This document shows positions 41,431 through 49,523 of a stretch of 64,000 bases of DNA, piece by piece. The number at the start of each line of letters is the position of its first letter. Positions within the stretch are counted from its first letter, which is position 1. Origin of the DNA: JAQVIJ01 sp041287365 (GTDB lineage Bacteria > Desulfobacterota > Dissulfuribacteria > Dissulfuribacterales > DYLC01); assembly GCA_041287365.1 (NCBI GenBank), contig JBEULL010000030.1, forward strand, positions 22,955 through 86,954. Reading direction: 5' to 3'. Both the position numbers and the translations under genes were made by a program. The notes beneath the pieces are model-generated. The model had not been told where the DNA came from. It saw only the letters and a list, made by a program, of their open reading frames with translations, and ran no database searches.

Positions 41431-42207
41431 AGCATGATTCAAACCGTTGCCGTTGAAATGCAGATGCGTCAACAACTCCACAGGACAGACCTCTTTGGCA
41501 GGACATTTGAACGAAGATACAGGGCCTCCTCTTTCGGGAGAGACATGGAGATAAAGGGTATGGTTAACACAGGCTATCCGTTTGATGCCCTTGGAAAAAA
41601 GGTCCAAATCATGACTCACCATGACCAGAGTGGTTTTCCTGTTGATATCGGCGAACAACTCCGTAAATTGCATCTTACCTTTTACGTCGATATTGGCCGT
41701 TGGCTCGTCCAGGAGCAGAATTTCGGGTCTGTTAACCATTGCCCTGGCCAAAAGCGCCCTCTGCACCTGGCCGCCTGAAAGCTCTTCCATTCCGGCTTTT
41801 TTGCATTCTGCCAGACCGGTCAACTCCAGCGCCTCTTCAGCGGCACGGCGGTCATTTTTATCATAACCTCTTACAAAAAAACCGGATTTGAGACGACCGC
41901 TCAAGACCATATCAAACACGGTGATAGGAAAGGACGTGTTATACGAAGGCCTTTGCGGCATATAACCGATTTTTGAACGCGCCTTTTCCGGTGGCATGCC
42001 AAACACGGTCACAGTCCCCTTGGATGGGGATACAAACCCGAGAATGAGCTTGAGCAGTGTGGTCTTGCCACCTCCATTCGGCCCCACTACAGCCAGAAAA
42101 TCCCGAGAAGGCACTGCAAGATTGATGTCTAATAGAATGGGTGTCTGCCCATAAAAAAAACAGACATTCTGAAATGCTATGACCGGTTCATCAGTTAGCA
42201 TTTTCAT
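41428..42207 (-). CDS. znuC: zinc/manganese ABC transporter ATPase
   Basis: This 259-residue ATPase has Walker A VVGPNGGGKTTLLKLILG near residue 39, Q-loop MPQRPSYN, signature LSGGQVQRALLARAM, Walker B ILLLDEPTANID and the H-loop VMVSHDLDL. The C-terminal tail has several cysteines and histidines (FKCPAKEVCPVELLTHLHFNG), common in ZnuC-type ATPases. The start overlaps the znuA end by 17 bases. The TGA stop is the first triplet of the terminal repeat of the dispersed element separating it from znuB. Confidence 0.92.
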   Translation of the reverse strand: MKMLTDEPVIAFQNVCFFYGQTPILLDINLAVPSRDFLAVVGPNGGGKTTLLKLILGFVSPSKGTVTVFGMPPEKARSKIGYMPQRPSYNTSFPITVFDMVLSGRLKSGFFVRGYDKNDRRAAEEALELTGLAECKKAGMEELSGGQVQRALLARAMVNRPEILLLDEPTANIDVKGKMQFTELFADINRKTTLVMVSHDLDLFSKGIKRIACVNHTLYLHVSPERGGPVSSFKCPAKEVCPVELLTHLHFNGNGLNHA

Positions 42208-43099
42208 TCAATGCCTGACCAGCCTCTCTGAGTGTCTTGAACCAATCGTAGGCCAAGGGATCCAGTGTAATAAGTCTAGCCCCGATAGCCCTTGCGATAA
42301 CCTCTGCTGACCTTTTGGCAAACTGAGGCTGTACAAAAATGACCTTCAAACCCTCTTGCTGCGCCATTCGAATGAACTCTTTGAGCTGTGCAGGTTTAGG
42401 CTCCTTGCCTTCCAGTTCCACAGGCAATTGAATCAGGCCGTACGTCTTGGCAAAATATCCCCATGCGGGGTGAAAAACCATAAATTTTCTTGGACCATGG
42501 ACTGAATGAGTGCTGAATATCCTATGCAACTCTGCATCCAGCCCGTTGATCTCGCAAGACAGCCGATCATAATTGGCCTGATAGTAAGAGGCATTTTCAG
42601 GGTCCTGCCGCATCATGGCATTCAACATATTTTTGGCCATCAAAATCGCATAGGGCGGTGAAAGCCAGACATGCGGATCTTTCAGACCTACCTCATGATG
42701 GCAATGCTCATGATCACCAGACTCTCCTGCATCTTCGTGCGTATGGGCGGCCATGTCCATCAGCTCCATTCCCTCCGTGACATCCACCACCTCGAGATTT
42801 GAATACATCGAACGGAATTTCTGCACCCACACTCTTTCAAACGGCACACGAATAGCAAAATAGAGCTGACATGCGCTCAATTTTCTGAGCTGATCGGGCT
42901 TGGGGTCATAGACGGCCGGGTTGGCGCCAGGCGGAATCATCACCTCCACAGTGACCTTATCTCCACCTATGCGATCCACAAAATACTTCTCAGGCAGGAT
43001 GCTCACGGCTATCTTCAAAGGCGAAGCCCAACAGATATGCGGCAACCATCCCAGCACCAAAACAACCATGAAAATAAATAAATGCATCACATTCCCCAT
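42191..43099 (-). CDS. znuA: zinc ABC transporter substrate-binding protein
   Basis: The protein of about 302 residues has a signal peptide (LFIFMVVLVLGWLPHICWA) and the cluster A-I fold: AVSILPEKYFVDRIGGD, PPGANPAVYDPKPDQ, a His/Asp-rich loop (HTHEDAGESGDHEHCHHE) near residue 120 typical of zinc binders, DPHVWLSP and FHPAWGYFAKTYGL. The loop and histidine ligands favour zinc over manganese. Start choice is open: ATG 43099 follows AGGTAATA; GTG 43102 and ATG 43087 (with GGGGA) are alternatives. Confidence 0.9.
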   Translation of the reverse strand: MGNVMHLFIFMVVLVLGWLPHICWASPLKIAVSILPEKYFVDRIGGDKVTVEVMIPPGANPAVYDPKPDQLRKLSACQLYFAIRVPFERVWVQKFRSMYSNLEVVDVTEGMELMDMAAHTHEDAGESGDHEHCHHEVGLKDPHVWLSPPYAILMAKNMLNAMMRQDPENASYYQANYDRLSCEINGLDAELHRIFSTHSVHGPRKFMVFHPAWGYFAKTYGLIQLPVELEGKEPKPAQLKEFIRMAQQEGLKVIFVQPQFAKRSAEVIARAIGARLITLDPLAYDWFKTLREAGQALNENAN

Positions 43100-43132
43100 C
43101 ACTATTACCTATGGCAATCAATGAATAATACA

Positions 43133-43176
43133 CAAAAAGGGCTGCATCGGCATTATAAGCCAGAATACAGCCCTTT
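43133..43176 (-). terminator. intrinsic terminator between porin and znuA
   Basis: On the minus strand AAAGGGCTG and CAGCCCTTT enclose a smaller GGC/GCC stem and are followed by a T-run (CCCTTTTTGTG). It lies 52 bases past the porin stop and 30 bases before znuA, so the znu genes need either readthrough or a promoter overlapping this hairpin. Confidence 0.75.
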
Positions 43177-43228
43177 GAAAGCCTTCTATTTCAACGAAAC
43201 GAATGTCACACCGCTTCGCATAAAGTGT

Positions 43229-44860
43229 TTAGAAGAACCAGAGCAGCTCCGCGGCCAACCTCAGAGATGGATCGTTGGAGGATTTACCCTTGTCGAAGGT
43301 CACACCGCGAGCAATGGCATTCAATGCCTTGGTGATATCTTCGGCACCAGAACCTGGGAAGATCACGGCTGCACCGCCTTTGAGTGTAACCTCCTTGTAT
43401 ATCTGATAGCGCAGCTCGTTGTTCCACTCCACACCCATGAAGTTGTCAACCTTTACATTGGCCAGCTTCTGCAGTGCAAAATAGTTCTCCACCGCCTCCG
43501 GTTTGTCAAACCACATACCCATTACATTGGTGATATATGTCCATTTCTCGTAACCTGCCTTCAGACCACCACCAAACATGACAAAGCCAGGGTTGTCCAG
43601 GGCAGCAGCGCCATTGATGCCTGCGCCCCTCACGCTGCCGTAATACATGGGAAACATACTGTAAAGTGTCTGACCGAATATGGGATTGCCGTCGTTGGAA
43701 ATGCCCTGCTCGGTGCCGAAACGCGGGCTAAAGCGATCTATGCTCACTGCAGAGGCAAAGCCCTTTAACTTATTGTCGTGTGAGTCGTCATCGCCCTGCA
43801 GGTAGTATCCGCCCAGATGCGCCTCAAATTCCTTGAGGGGCACCATCTCCTTGAGGTCGACGGCTACATCGGCAAAAAGGGCCCATGCGTCTATATCTTT
43901 GTTGGGCTTACCAGCTTCGCGATAGTCACCGAAGGAATACACCGCCTCGAACAATGGCTTGAATATACCATAGGTAGCCTTGCCCTGAAGACCTATGAAG
44001 TGATGATCAATCTGCTTTGCGTTCAAGTGGTTGGCATCCAGAAAATAAAAGCCTTCCACATGCACATCCTTCATGACATCATAGCCCAACAAACCATAAT
44101 AAAAGGTGCGGTCGGAATCCCTGACATCAGTTGGATAGCCGATTGGGTTAACCGTATTTCCGCCATATGCATCCTTGTAGAAGCCGGCCTCCTTTTCGTC
44201 CTTCTTCAGATACCTGACATCCCAGTTGAAACCCGCCTCTTTACCGACGATTCCAATGCCCGGGTCATCATCCCCATAGACCAGACCGCCATAGCCGATA
44301 TCCACGCCAAGGGCATCCCAACCGGCCTGAACACGGGAATGAAGAGCCTCCACATTGAAGGTTGCCATGAGTCTTTCGATGCCGAACTGCTGAGTGTCAC
44401 GGCCATAGGCAAAGTCTGTGCGATCAGCGCTCTTGCGATCCAAAACGGTATCAGTCTCCAGGGCCATATAAACATCCCAGTCCTTACCTTTTGAGAAATT
44501 GAAGAACAGACGGTTTTCACCACGAATATAGCCGTCTTTGACCGCACCGCCTGCCTCTGTGAGATGCACACGTGTGCTGTCAGCACCAACACCCAATGGC
44601 CCCATAGCAGCCGCTGCCTTGGCCTCCTCCGCCGCCGTCAAATTCTGACCCAGACCAAAGTCCCTGTCCGTCTCAAGAGTGGGCACGATTCTTACCTGCG
44701 CACCCATCTTGATCTTGATGTCACCTACTGTGGTAACCTCAACAGAGCCAGGCCCTGCAAAAGCGCTGCCTGCCATACCACCGGTCATACCAATGGCTAC
44801 CATACCTCCCAAAACACCACTCAATACATGTTTTGCCTTGAACTGCCTGTTTTTCTTCAT
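43229..44860 (-). CDS. large outer-membrane porin (alginate-export-like barrel)
   Basis: The 543-residue precursor has a long signal peptide (basic KKNRQFKAKH, then hydrophobic LSGVLGGMVAIGMTGGMAG, cut after SAFA). The mature protein is rich in Gly, Asp and aromatics with strand-like alternation (ENRLFFNFSKGKDWDVYMAL, GYEKWTYITNVMGMWF) and ends in LRLAAELLWFF, a BAM-type C-terminus. Barrels of this sort occur in many Desulfobacterota; cargo cannot be inferred. GGAGGG precedes the ATG. It lies directly upstream of the zinc-uptake genes on the same strand. Confidence 0.75.
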   Translation of the reverse strand: MKKNRQFKAKHVLSGVLGGMVAIGMTGGMAGSAFAGPGSVEVTTVGDIKIKMGAQVRIVPTLETDRDFGLGQNLTAAEEAKAAAAMGPLGVGADSTRVHLTEAGGAVKDGYIRGENRLFFNFSKGKDWDVYMALETDTVLDRKSADRTDFAYGRDTQQFGIERLMATFNVEALHSRVQAGWDALGVDIGYGGLVYGDDDPGIGIVGKEAGFNWDVRYLKKDEKEAGFYKDAYGGNTVNPIGYPTDVRDSDRTFYYGLLGYDVMKDVHVEGFYFLDANHLNAKQIDHHFIGLQGKATYGIFKPLFEAVYSFGDYREAGKPNKDIDAWALFADVAVDLKEMVPLKEFEAHLGGYYLQGDDDSHDNKLKGFASAVSIDRFSPRFGTEQGISNDGNPIFGQTLYSMFPMYYGSVRGAGINGAAALDNPGFVMFGGGLKAGYEKWTYITNVMGMWFDKPEAVENYFALQKLANVKVDNFMGVEWNNELRYQIYKEVTLKGGAAVIFPGSGAEDITKALNAIARGVTFDKGKSSNDPSLRLAAELLWFF

Positions 44861-44964
44861 TCTCCCTCCTGTTTTATTATCAATTGCGCCGCTTCCCTTT
44901 CCAGTTGTAAGCAACGTAATCCGTAAAGCGCTCTACCTCTATCAACGGAACAATATTACTGATG

Positions 44965-46092
44965 TTACGACATCTGCCTCACAAGGGCACGATTTGCAAT
45001 GGCAACCCTTTTGGCATAGTTCTCTCTCACCGCCTGCATATCCTCGATAAACTGCTCCATCTGAGCGAAATTCAATGCCTGCTGGGAATCACAAAGGGCT
45101 GCCTCTGGCTCAGGGTGGCACTCAACAAGGATCATGTTGGCGCCGGTCACCACCCCCTGGGCCGCTGCATGAAAGATATCGAGAATGCCGTCAGAGGCCA
45201 TGTCGCGTCTGCCCACTGAATGGCTTGGATCAATACAAACCGGCAGTCTCGTGAGGCGCTTAACCACGGGCACATGAATGAAATCCACCAGATTTCTGTG
45301 CGGCGCACCCAATTGGGTCTTGACGCCCCTGAGACAAAAGATGATCTTGTTATTGCCCTCGCTGGCGATATACTCACAAGCATTTAGGGACTCTTCCAGA
45401 GTGAGTCCCATGCCCCTTTTGTAGAGCACAGGAAATTCATTCTGTGATCCCACAGCCTTCAATAATTCGAAATTCTGGGCATTACGTGTGCCTATCTGCA
45501 AAATCACACCGGTGGGTCTGCCGGCTGCCTCCAGGGTATTGAAGAGTTCTTCTATATGCTGCTCCTTCAGAACCTCCATGGCGATAGCCTTTATGCCGTA
45601 TTTACCGGCCAATTCAAAAACCCATGGCAAACAGGCAGCACCATGGCCTTGAAAATCATATGGACTTGTCCTAGGCTTATAGGCGCCCATTCGGGCTGTG
45701 GTGATACCGGCGCCCTGCAAAAATCGAAAGAGCATCTCCGTATATTCAGGTGTATCCACAGCACATGGCCCTGCAACTATATGAAAGGAATCCTGATCGA
45801 AATGCAGACCCTGATACATAAAACCTATTGGCGAGATACCTGGCTCGTGACGGCCTATCTGGCGATATTTGGTGGAGACGCGAATCACGCGCTCCACTCC
45901 GCGCATCTGCTCCAAGACATCGATAGGGATATTGTGAGTCTGGCCTATAAGATGCACCTCTACGACCGTTCTTGTCTCTCCCTGAAACTCCACCGGTTTG
46001 ATTCTGACACCCGGAAATTTTTCTAAGTAGGCGTTAATATTAGCCAGTTCAGGCCCTTCTATACTGCATGTAGGCTTCAAAAATATAATCAT
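44965..46092 (-). CDS. DAHP synthase-family protein (type I-beta), copy B
   Basis: This 375-residue protein has the same architecture as the synthase at 22152: an N-terminal ferredoxin-like segment, then a barrel with VAGPCAVDT, MGAYKPRTSPYDFQG, LQIGTRNAQNF, LYKRGMG, CIDPSHSVGRR and LVECHPEPEAALCDS. Metal-ligand positions (Cys, His, Glu, Asp) appear conserved. The segment matching VILCERGIRTF in copy A reads IIFCLRGVKTQ, so a conserved glutamate is replaced by leucine. A long C-terminal tail is also distinctive. It may be a differently regulated DAHP synthase or act on another aldose phosphate. Confidence 0.82.
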   Translation of the reverse strand: MIIFLKPTCSIEGPELANINAYLEKFPGVRIKPVEFQGETRTVVEVHLIGQTHNIPIDVLEQMRGVERVIRVSTKYRQIGRHEPGISPIGFMYQGLHFDQDSFHIVAGPCAVDTPEYTEMLFRFLQGAGITTARMGAYKPRTSPYDFQGHGAACLPWVFELAGKYGIKAIAMEVLKEQHIEELFNTLEAAGRPTGVILQIGTRNAQNFELLKAVGSQNEFPVLYKRGMGLTLEESLNACEYIASEGNNKIIFCLRGVKTQLGAPHRNLVDFIHVPVVKRLTRLPVCIDPSHSVGRRDMASDGILDIFHAAAQGVVTGANMILVECHPEPEAALCDSQQALNFAQMEQFIEDMQAVRENYAKRVAIANRALVRQMS

Positions 46093-46130
46093 GCGTCTCT
46101 AACTCCATTTATTTGCGAATTTATTCTTAT

Positions 46131-46159
46131 TTGTTAACATTTCATGGTTACAACGTCAA
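46131..46159 (-). promoter_or_regulatory. sigma-70-type promoter for DAHP synthase copy B
   Basis: On the minus strand TTGACG and TAACAA are 17 bases apart, with a TG one base before the -10 box as in extended -10 promoters. The leader to the ATG at 46092 would be about 32 bases. Confidence 0.45.
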
Positions 46160-46201
46160 CCCATATTGTAGAGAAAATAACCGCAATACCGTCAAATCGC
46201 C

Positions 46202-46230
46202 TTGGCAGAGGGCATAAACCCTGCTATATA
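46202..46230 (+). promoter_or_regulatory. possible sigma-70-type promoter for greA
   Basis: TTGGCA and TATATA are separated by 17 bases. Initiation would fall near 46237, inside the hairpin described next, so the promoter and an attenuating hairpin are alternative readings of this region. Confidence 0.4.
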
Positions 46231-46233
46231 AAA

Positions 46234-46262
46234 GCTCTCGAGTATATCTTGAGGGCATTTTT
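46234..46262 (+). terminator. terminator-like hairpin in the greA leader
   Basis: GCTCTCGAG pairs with CTTGAGGGC (nine pairs, two of them G-U) around a 5-base loop, followed by ATTTTTATTT. It ends about 18 bases before the greA start. In E. coli the greA leader contains a terminator producing the GraL RNAs; a comparable early stop here is inference. Confidence 0.45.
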
Positions 46263-46280
46263 ATTTGAGGAGCATATTCA

Positions 46281-46751
46281 ATGACCAGAACCCCTATCAC
46301 CAAAGAAGGCTACGAACGGCTCAAAAACGAACTGAAACAACTGGAAAAAATAGAACGTCCGACTGTCATTCAGGCCATAGCCGAGGCCCGGGGGCACGGA
46401 GATCTGTCGGAAAATGCGGAATACCACGCAGCCAAAGAGCGTCAGGGACACATAGAAAGCCGAATTCAGCATCTGAACAAGATTTTGGCTAACTCAGAGG
46501 TAATAGACTGCACAAATCTCACCTGTGACAAGGTCATCTTCGGGGTTCGCGTGAAATTACTCAATCTTGATACAGATGAAGAAGTCGTATATCAACTCGT
46601 AGGACCTGAAGAATCCAATATACAGGAAGGCCGTATTTCCATCTCTTCACCATTGGGCAAGGCACTGCTCGGCAAGACAAAGGGTGAAGAGATCGAATTC
46701 AGAAGTCCATCAGGCATCAAAAACTATGAATTGATGGACATCTTCATCTGA
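46281..46751 (+). CDS. greA: transcription elongation factor GreA
   Basis: GreA enters the RNA polymerase secondary channel and stimulates cleavage of backtracked RNA. The 156-residue protein has the N-terminal coiled coil with the catalytic acidic tip GDLSENAEYHAAKERQ near residue 40, and a C-terminal FKBP-like domain (SPLGKALLGKTKGEEIEF). GAGGAG lies 9 bases upstream of the ATG. It is the only plus-strand gene in this stretch and overlaps the 3' end of the convergent stress protein gene by 8 bases. Confidence 0.96.
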   Translation: MTRTPITKEGYERLKNELKQLEKIERPTVIQAIAEARGHGDLSENAEYHAAKERQGHIESRIQHLNKILANSEVIDCTNLTCDKVIFGVRVKLLNLDTDEEVVYQLVGPEESNIQEGRISISSPLGKALLGKTKGEEIEFRSPSGIKNYELMDIFI

Positions 46752-47214
46752 CATCATCGCTACTCCAGCCTATGGGCACACACAGGACAGGACATGGCAA
46801 CAGACGAATCACCTTTTCAACAGTGCTGCCGAAAAATATTTCATCGATCATGCCACGCCCCATGCTGCCATACCCTCCCATTATGAGCATATCAGCCTGT
46901 AACTCACGGGCCTTGATCGCTATCTCCTGAAACGGTCTTCCGTAAGATATGATGGTATCCTTTATAACTTCCTGTTTTTTATATGGAATGAGAAATTTCC
47001 TCGACACTTGCTTCGCCTGATTAATAAGCCGTTCCTTCACCTTTGCAACAGGTTCCTTGATATAATTGGCAATCATCTCTGTTTCTCTGGAATCAATCAC
47101 ATGTATAAGAATGATTTCGGCACTCCATGTAGCAGCCATTTTTATGGCATAGGACAATGCTGTAGCGGAACAATCGGAAAAATCAATCGGAACCAAAATC
47201 ATTGAAATAGCCAT
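46744..47214 (-). CDS. universal stress protein (UspA family)
   Basis: The 156-residue protein has the Usp fold: ILVPIDFSDCSATALSYA at the N-terminus and the ATP-binding motif GGYGSMGRGMIDEIFFGST near the C-terminus (G-x2-G-x9-GS/T), followed by RLLPCPVLCVP. The motif implies an ATP-binding member. It is monocistronic in appearance and converges on greA. Confidence 0.92.
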   Translation of the reverse strand: MAISMILVPIDFSDCSATALSYAIKMAATWSAEIILIHVIDSRETEMIANYIKEPVAKVKERLINQAKQVSRKFLIPYKKQEVIKDTIISYGRPFQEIAIKARELQADMLIMGGYGSMGRGMIDEIFFGSTVEKVIRLLPCPVLCVPIGWSSDDVR

Positions 47215-47300
47215 TCATCCATCCTCCAGAAAACTAATTATCATATATTTAACCTATCCGTAACATAATAGTTGCAATTAAAAAACAAACTCGACGCATT

Positions 47301-47897
47301 TCAATGCATAAACTCTTTCTTGAAGACATCGACCATCAAGGCGGCATCATCGAATTGTTCCAATACAATGGCATGCTTTATATCACTTAAATAGAGCATG
47401 GCATCATCCTGCCTGTGACTTGCCTGATTGTTCTGATTGGATTTGGACATATTCAACACATAAGCGTCCATCTCCAACAGGGCCTTTTGAAGCTGTTTTT
47501 CTTTAGCCGTCTTTACATCCGTAGCATCCGCCAAGGCTGATTCAGTCGTTTCCTTGGCCTTTTTTGCATATAATATGGCCCTTTTATAACTCTGCTCTTT
47601 TGCATATCCTATAGCGGTATTCAATGCATTTTCGGCTGCCTGCATCTTTTCCGGTGCGTATTTAGCTGCACCTGCATCATAAGCGCTCTGCATGGCCTGT
47701 TTGGTCTGCGCATACATTTCACGCCACTGGTGCAATTCCTTGCCACCTGGCGTTTTTGAAATCAAAAGCTGCCATTTTTCCTGTAGTTGTCTTTTGATAT
47801 CAATAGGTTGTGGAAACGTAAAACCGATTAGTAATATAAGGATACCACACAAGCAAAAGACACATAAGAGTCGTATGAATCTTGTATACCTCTTCAT
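47301..47897 (-). CDS. DUF4398-like membrane-anchored helical protein
   Basis: The protein (198 residues from ATG 47897; a GTG at 47903 overlapping the preceding stop is an alternative) has one N-terminal membrane helix (LLCVFCLCGILILLIGFTF), then a mostly alpha-helical periplasmic part. The segment AYDAGAAKYAPEKMQAAENA ... GYAKEQSYKRAILYAKKA fits the DUF4398 pattern. Function is unknown. It directly follows an M23 peptidase gene, suggesting an envelope role. Confidence 0.65.
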   Translation of the reverse strand: MKRYTRFIRLLCVFCLCGILILLIGFTFPQPIDIKRQLQEKWQLLISKTPGGKELHQWREMYAQTKQAMQSAYDAGAAKYAPEKMQAAENALNTAIGYAKEQSYKRAILYAKKAKETTESALADATDVKTAKEKQLQKALLEMDAYVLNMSKSNQNNQASHRQDDAMLYLSDIKHAIVLEQFDDAALMVDVFKKEFMH

Positions 47898-47902
47898 TTT
47901 CA

Positions 47903-49237
47903 CTAATGAAGATTATTAAAAATACGTTCCTGTAGCCACTTGGCGTCCCACCATTCTATAGGATTAACATAGACTCCATGAATCAACATACCATAGTGCA
48001 GATGGTCACCACCGGCCAAACCGGTCATGCCGGTAAGTCCTATTACATCCCCCTGCTCCACCATATTATTGGCCAATGCCTTAATCTCGCTGAGATGAGA
48101 ATAAAGACTGAACAGCCCCATGCCATGATCGATGATGACCGAATTGCCATAAATACCTAGATATCCTGTAAAAACCACTCTACCTCTATTGGCAGCAGGG
48201 ACTGGTGCATGCTCCAGCGATGCCAAATCCACTCCCATATGATTTGTGACATCTACTTCCTTACCCTGATAGATGTAATGCCGCTCATCTCCGAAACCAG
48301 CCCTGAGCTGTGCGTTAGGTAGTCTTAAAAATGCCTTCTGAAACAAAAAAGCAGGCTCAGTGTGTGCAGTGACCGCACGAATCTCATCGTTGTTTTTTTG
48401 TCTGATATCTTTATTTATCTGTAAAAACACCTCAAGAGGAGTACCTTTCAATTCAGGATAATGAGATGAAAATTCAGTAGCCTTACTGGAAATGAAATTG
48501 TCACTCAGATTGATTACATCTTTCCTGATAAGTTTGTAAGCAATCTTATTGGGGACATTGAGCTTACTTGAATTGCCGGCTGTATCCTGGGCCTCCACAA
48601 TGATATTAACGGGTGGTCTTGCATCAAATGGCACCGCGATAAGGGCGGCGTAGTTTTTATCGGCACCGGTCTTACATGCAGGGAAAAACAACTCATTTAC
48701 CCAGACCCCTGTTCTGGCAAGGGGTTTATTGGCAGAATAGGAGACCAGACCAGCTCCTCCTGTATTGATATTGTGAAAGATACTCTTGATGGCAACAGAC
48801 GGGGGTGTAAAATCAATTCTCACATCTTTTTGATATGTGGCGGCGTTGCCCTTAAAGGAATTACGCCATGAATAATCGTGCGCAACCAAAACGAGTTGGG
48901 CATCACCTTCGATAAAACCGTGTTCCGTCAGAACACCTGTCCAGTTGACCCGCACCCGTTTGACGTCCGAGCCGCGCCACCAGGACACAGATGGAAAGGT
49001 TTTGGGTTCAAATTCGATATGTTTTTTGCCCTGCGTCAAAAAACATCTCACGTCCCTTAAGCCGCGGCCCTCATCACTGACTTCCGCCTCGATATACACC
49101 TGTTTCCCCAATCTATCCTGTATAATTACTGGCGTGATAACCGGCGGTGTGCCCTCCAATGTCAAAAAAGCGATGAAAGCGCCGCCCGACAAAATTATGA
49201 GCAAAACGACGATAACGATATAAATAAAAATTTTCAT
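47903..49237 (-). CDS. membrane-anchored M23 family metallopeptidase
   Basis: The protein (about 444 residues) has an N-terminal membrane anchor (MKIFIYIVIVVLLIILSGGA), a periplasmic region of about 300 residues with Ig-like character, and a C-terminal LytM/M23 domain. Zinc ligands are visible in NHMGVDLA (HxxxD) and GDHLHYGMLI (HxH). Such enzymes cut peptidoglycan cross-links, or activate amidases when ligands are missing; here they appear intact. It probably shares a transcript with the DUF4398-like gene. The 211 bases between its start and the ribosomal terminator contain nothing I can name. Confidence 0.85.
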   Translation of the reverse strand: MKIFIYIVIVVLLIILSGGAFIAFLTLEGTPPVITPVIIQDRLGKQVYIEAEVSDEGRGLRDVRCFLTQGKKHIEFEPKTFPSVSWWRGSDVKRVRVNWTGVLTEHGFIEGDAQLVLVAHDYSWRNSFKGNAATYQKDVRIDFTPPSVAIKSIFHNINTGGAGLVSYSANKPLARTGVWVNELFFPACKTGADKNYAALIAVPFDARPPVNIIVEAQDTAGNSSKLNVPNKIAYKLIRKDVINLSDNFISSKATEFSSHYPELKGTPLEVFLQINKDIRQKNNDEIRAVTAHTEPAFLFQKAFLRLPNAQLRAGFGDERHYIYQGKEVDVTNHMGVDLASLEHAPVPAANRGRVVFTGYLGIYGNSVIIDHGMGLFSLYSHLSEIKALANNMVEQGDVIGLTGMTGLAGGDHLHYGMLIHGVYVNPIEWWDAKWLQERIFNNLH

Positions 49238-49448
49238 ATCACTTGCACCAAAGAGCAAAATAGAGATTAGGCATCATGGGCAAGCCAGTCAGACCGCCCA
49301 AGTCATATCCGGTATGTAATACGACAACTCAACACACACCATGCAGAAGAGCTACAGCTACCAACAAGAATAACATGGTCCGGTTGTAAAAAACATATTT
49401 CTCAACATCCCTTAAGCAATAATACCGACTGCCCACAAATATTGCCAC

Positions 49449-49478
49449 AAAAAAAACCGCACCTTAAACAAGGTGCGG
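49449..49478 (-). terminator. intrinsic terminator of the ribosomal supercluster
   Basis: On the minus strand CCGCACCTT and AAGGTGCGG form a perfect 9-bp stem with a 4-base loop, followed by eight Ts. It lies 46 bases after the rplQ stop and marks the end of the alpha operon. Confidence 0.92.
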
Positions 49479-49523
49479 CATGGTATTTTCTATCGATCCG
49501 AGAAAAGATCTCTATGACAAGCA

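Noticed and set aside
49238..49448. Possible small RNA or gene between the M23 peptidase and the ribosomal terminator
   Set aside because: No start with a ribosome-binding site, conserved-looking protein or strong structure could be seen.
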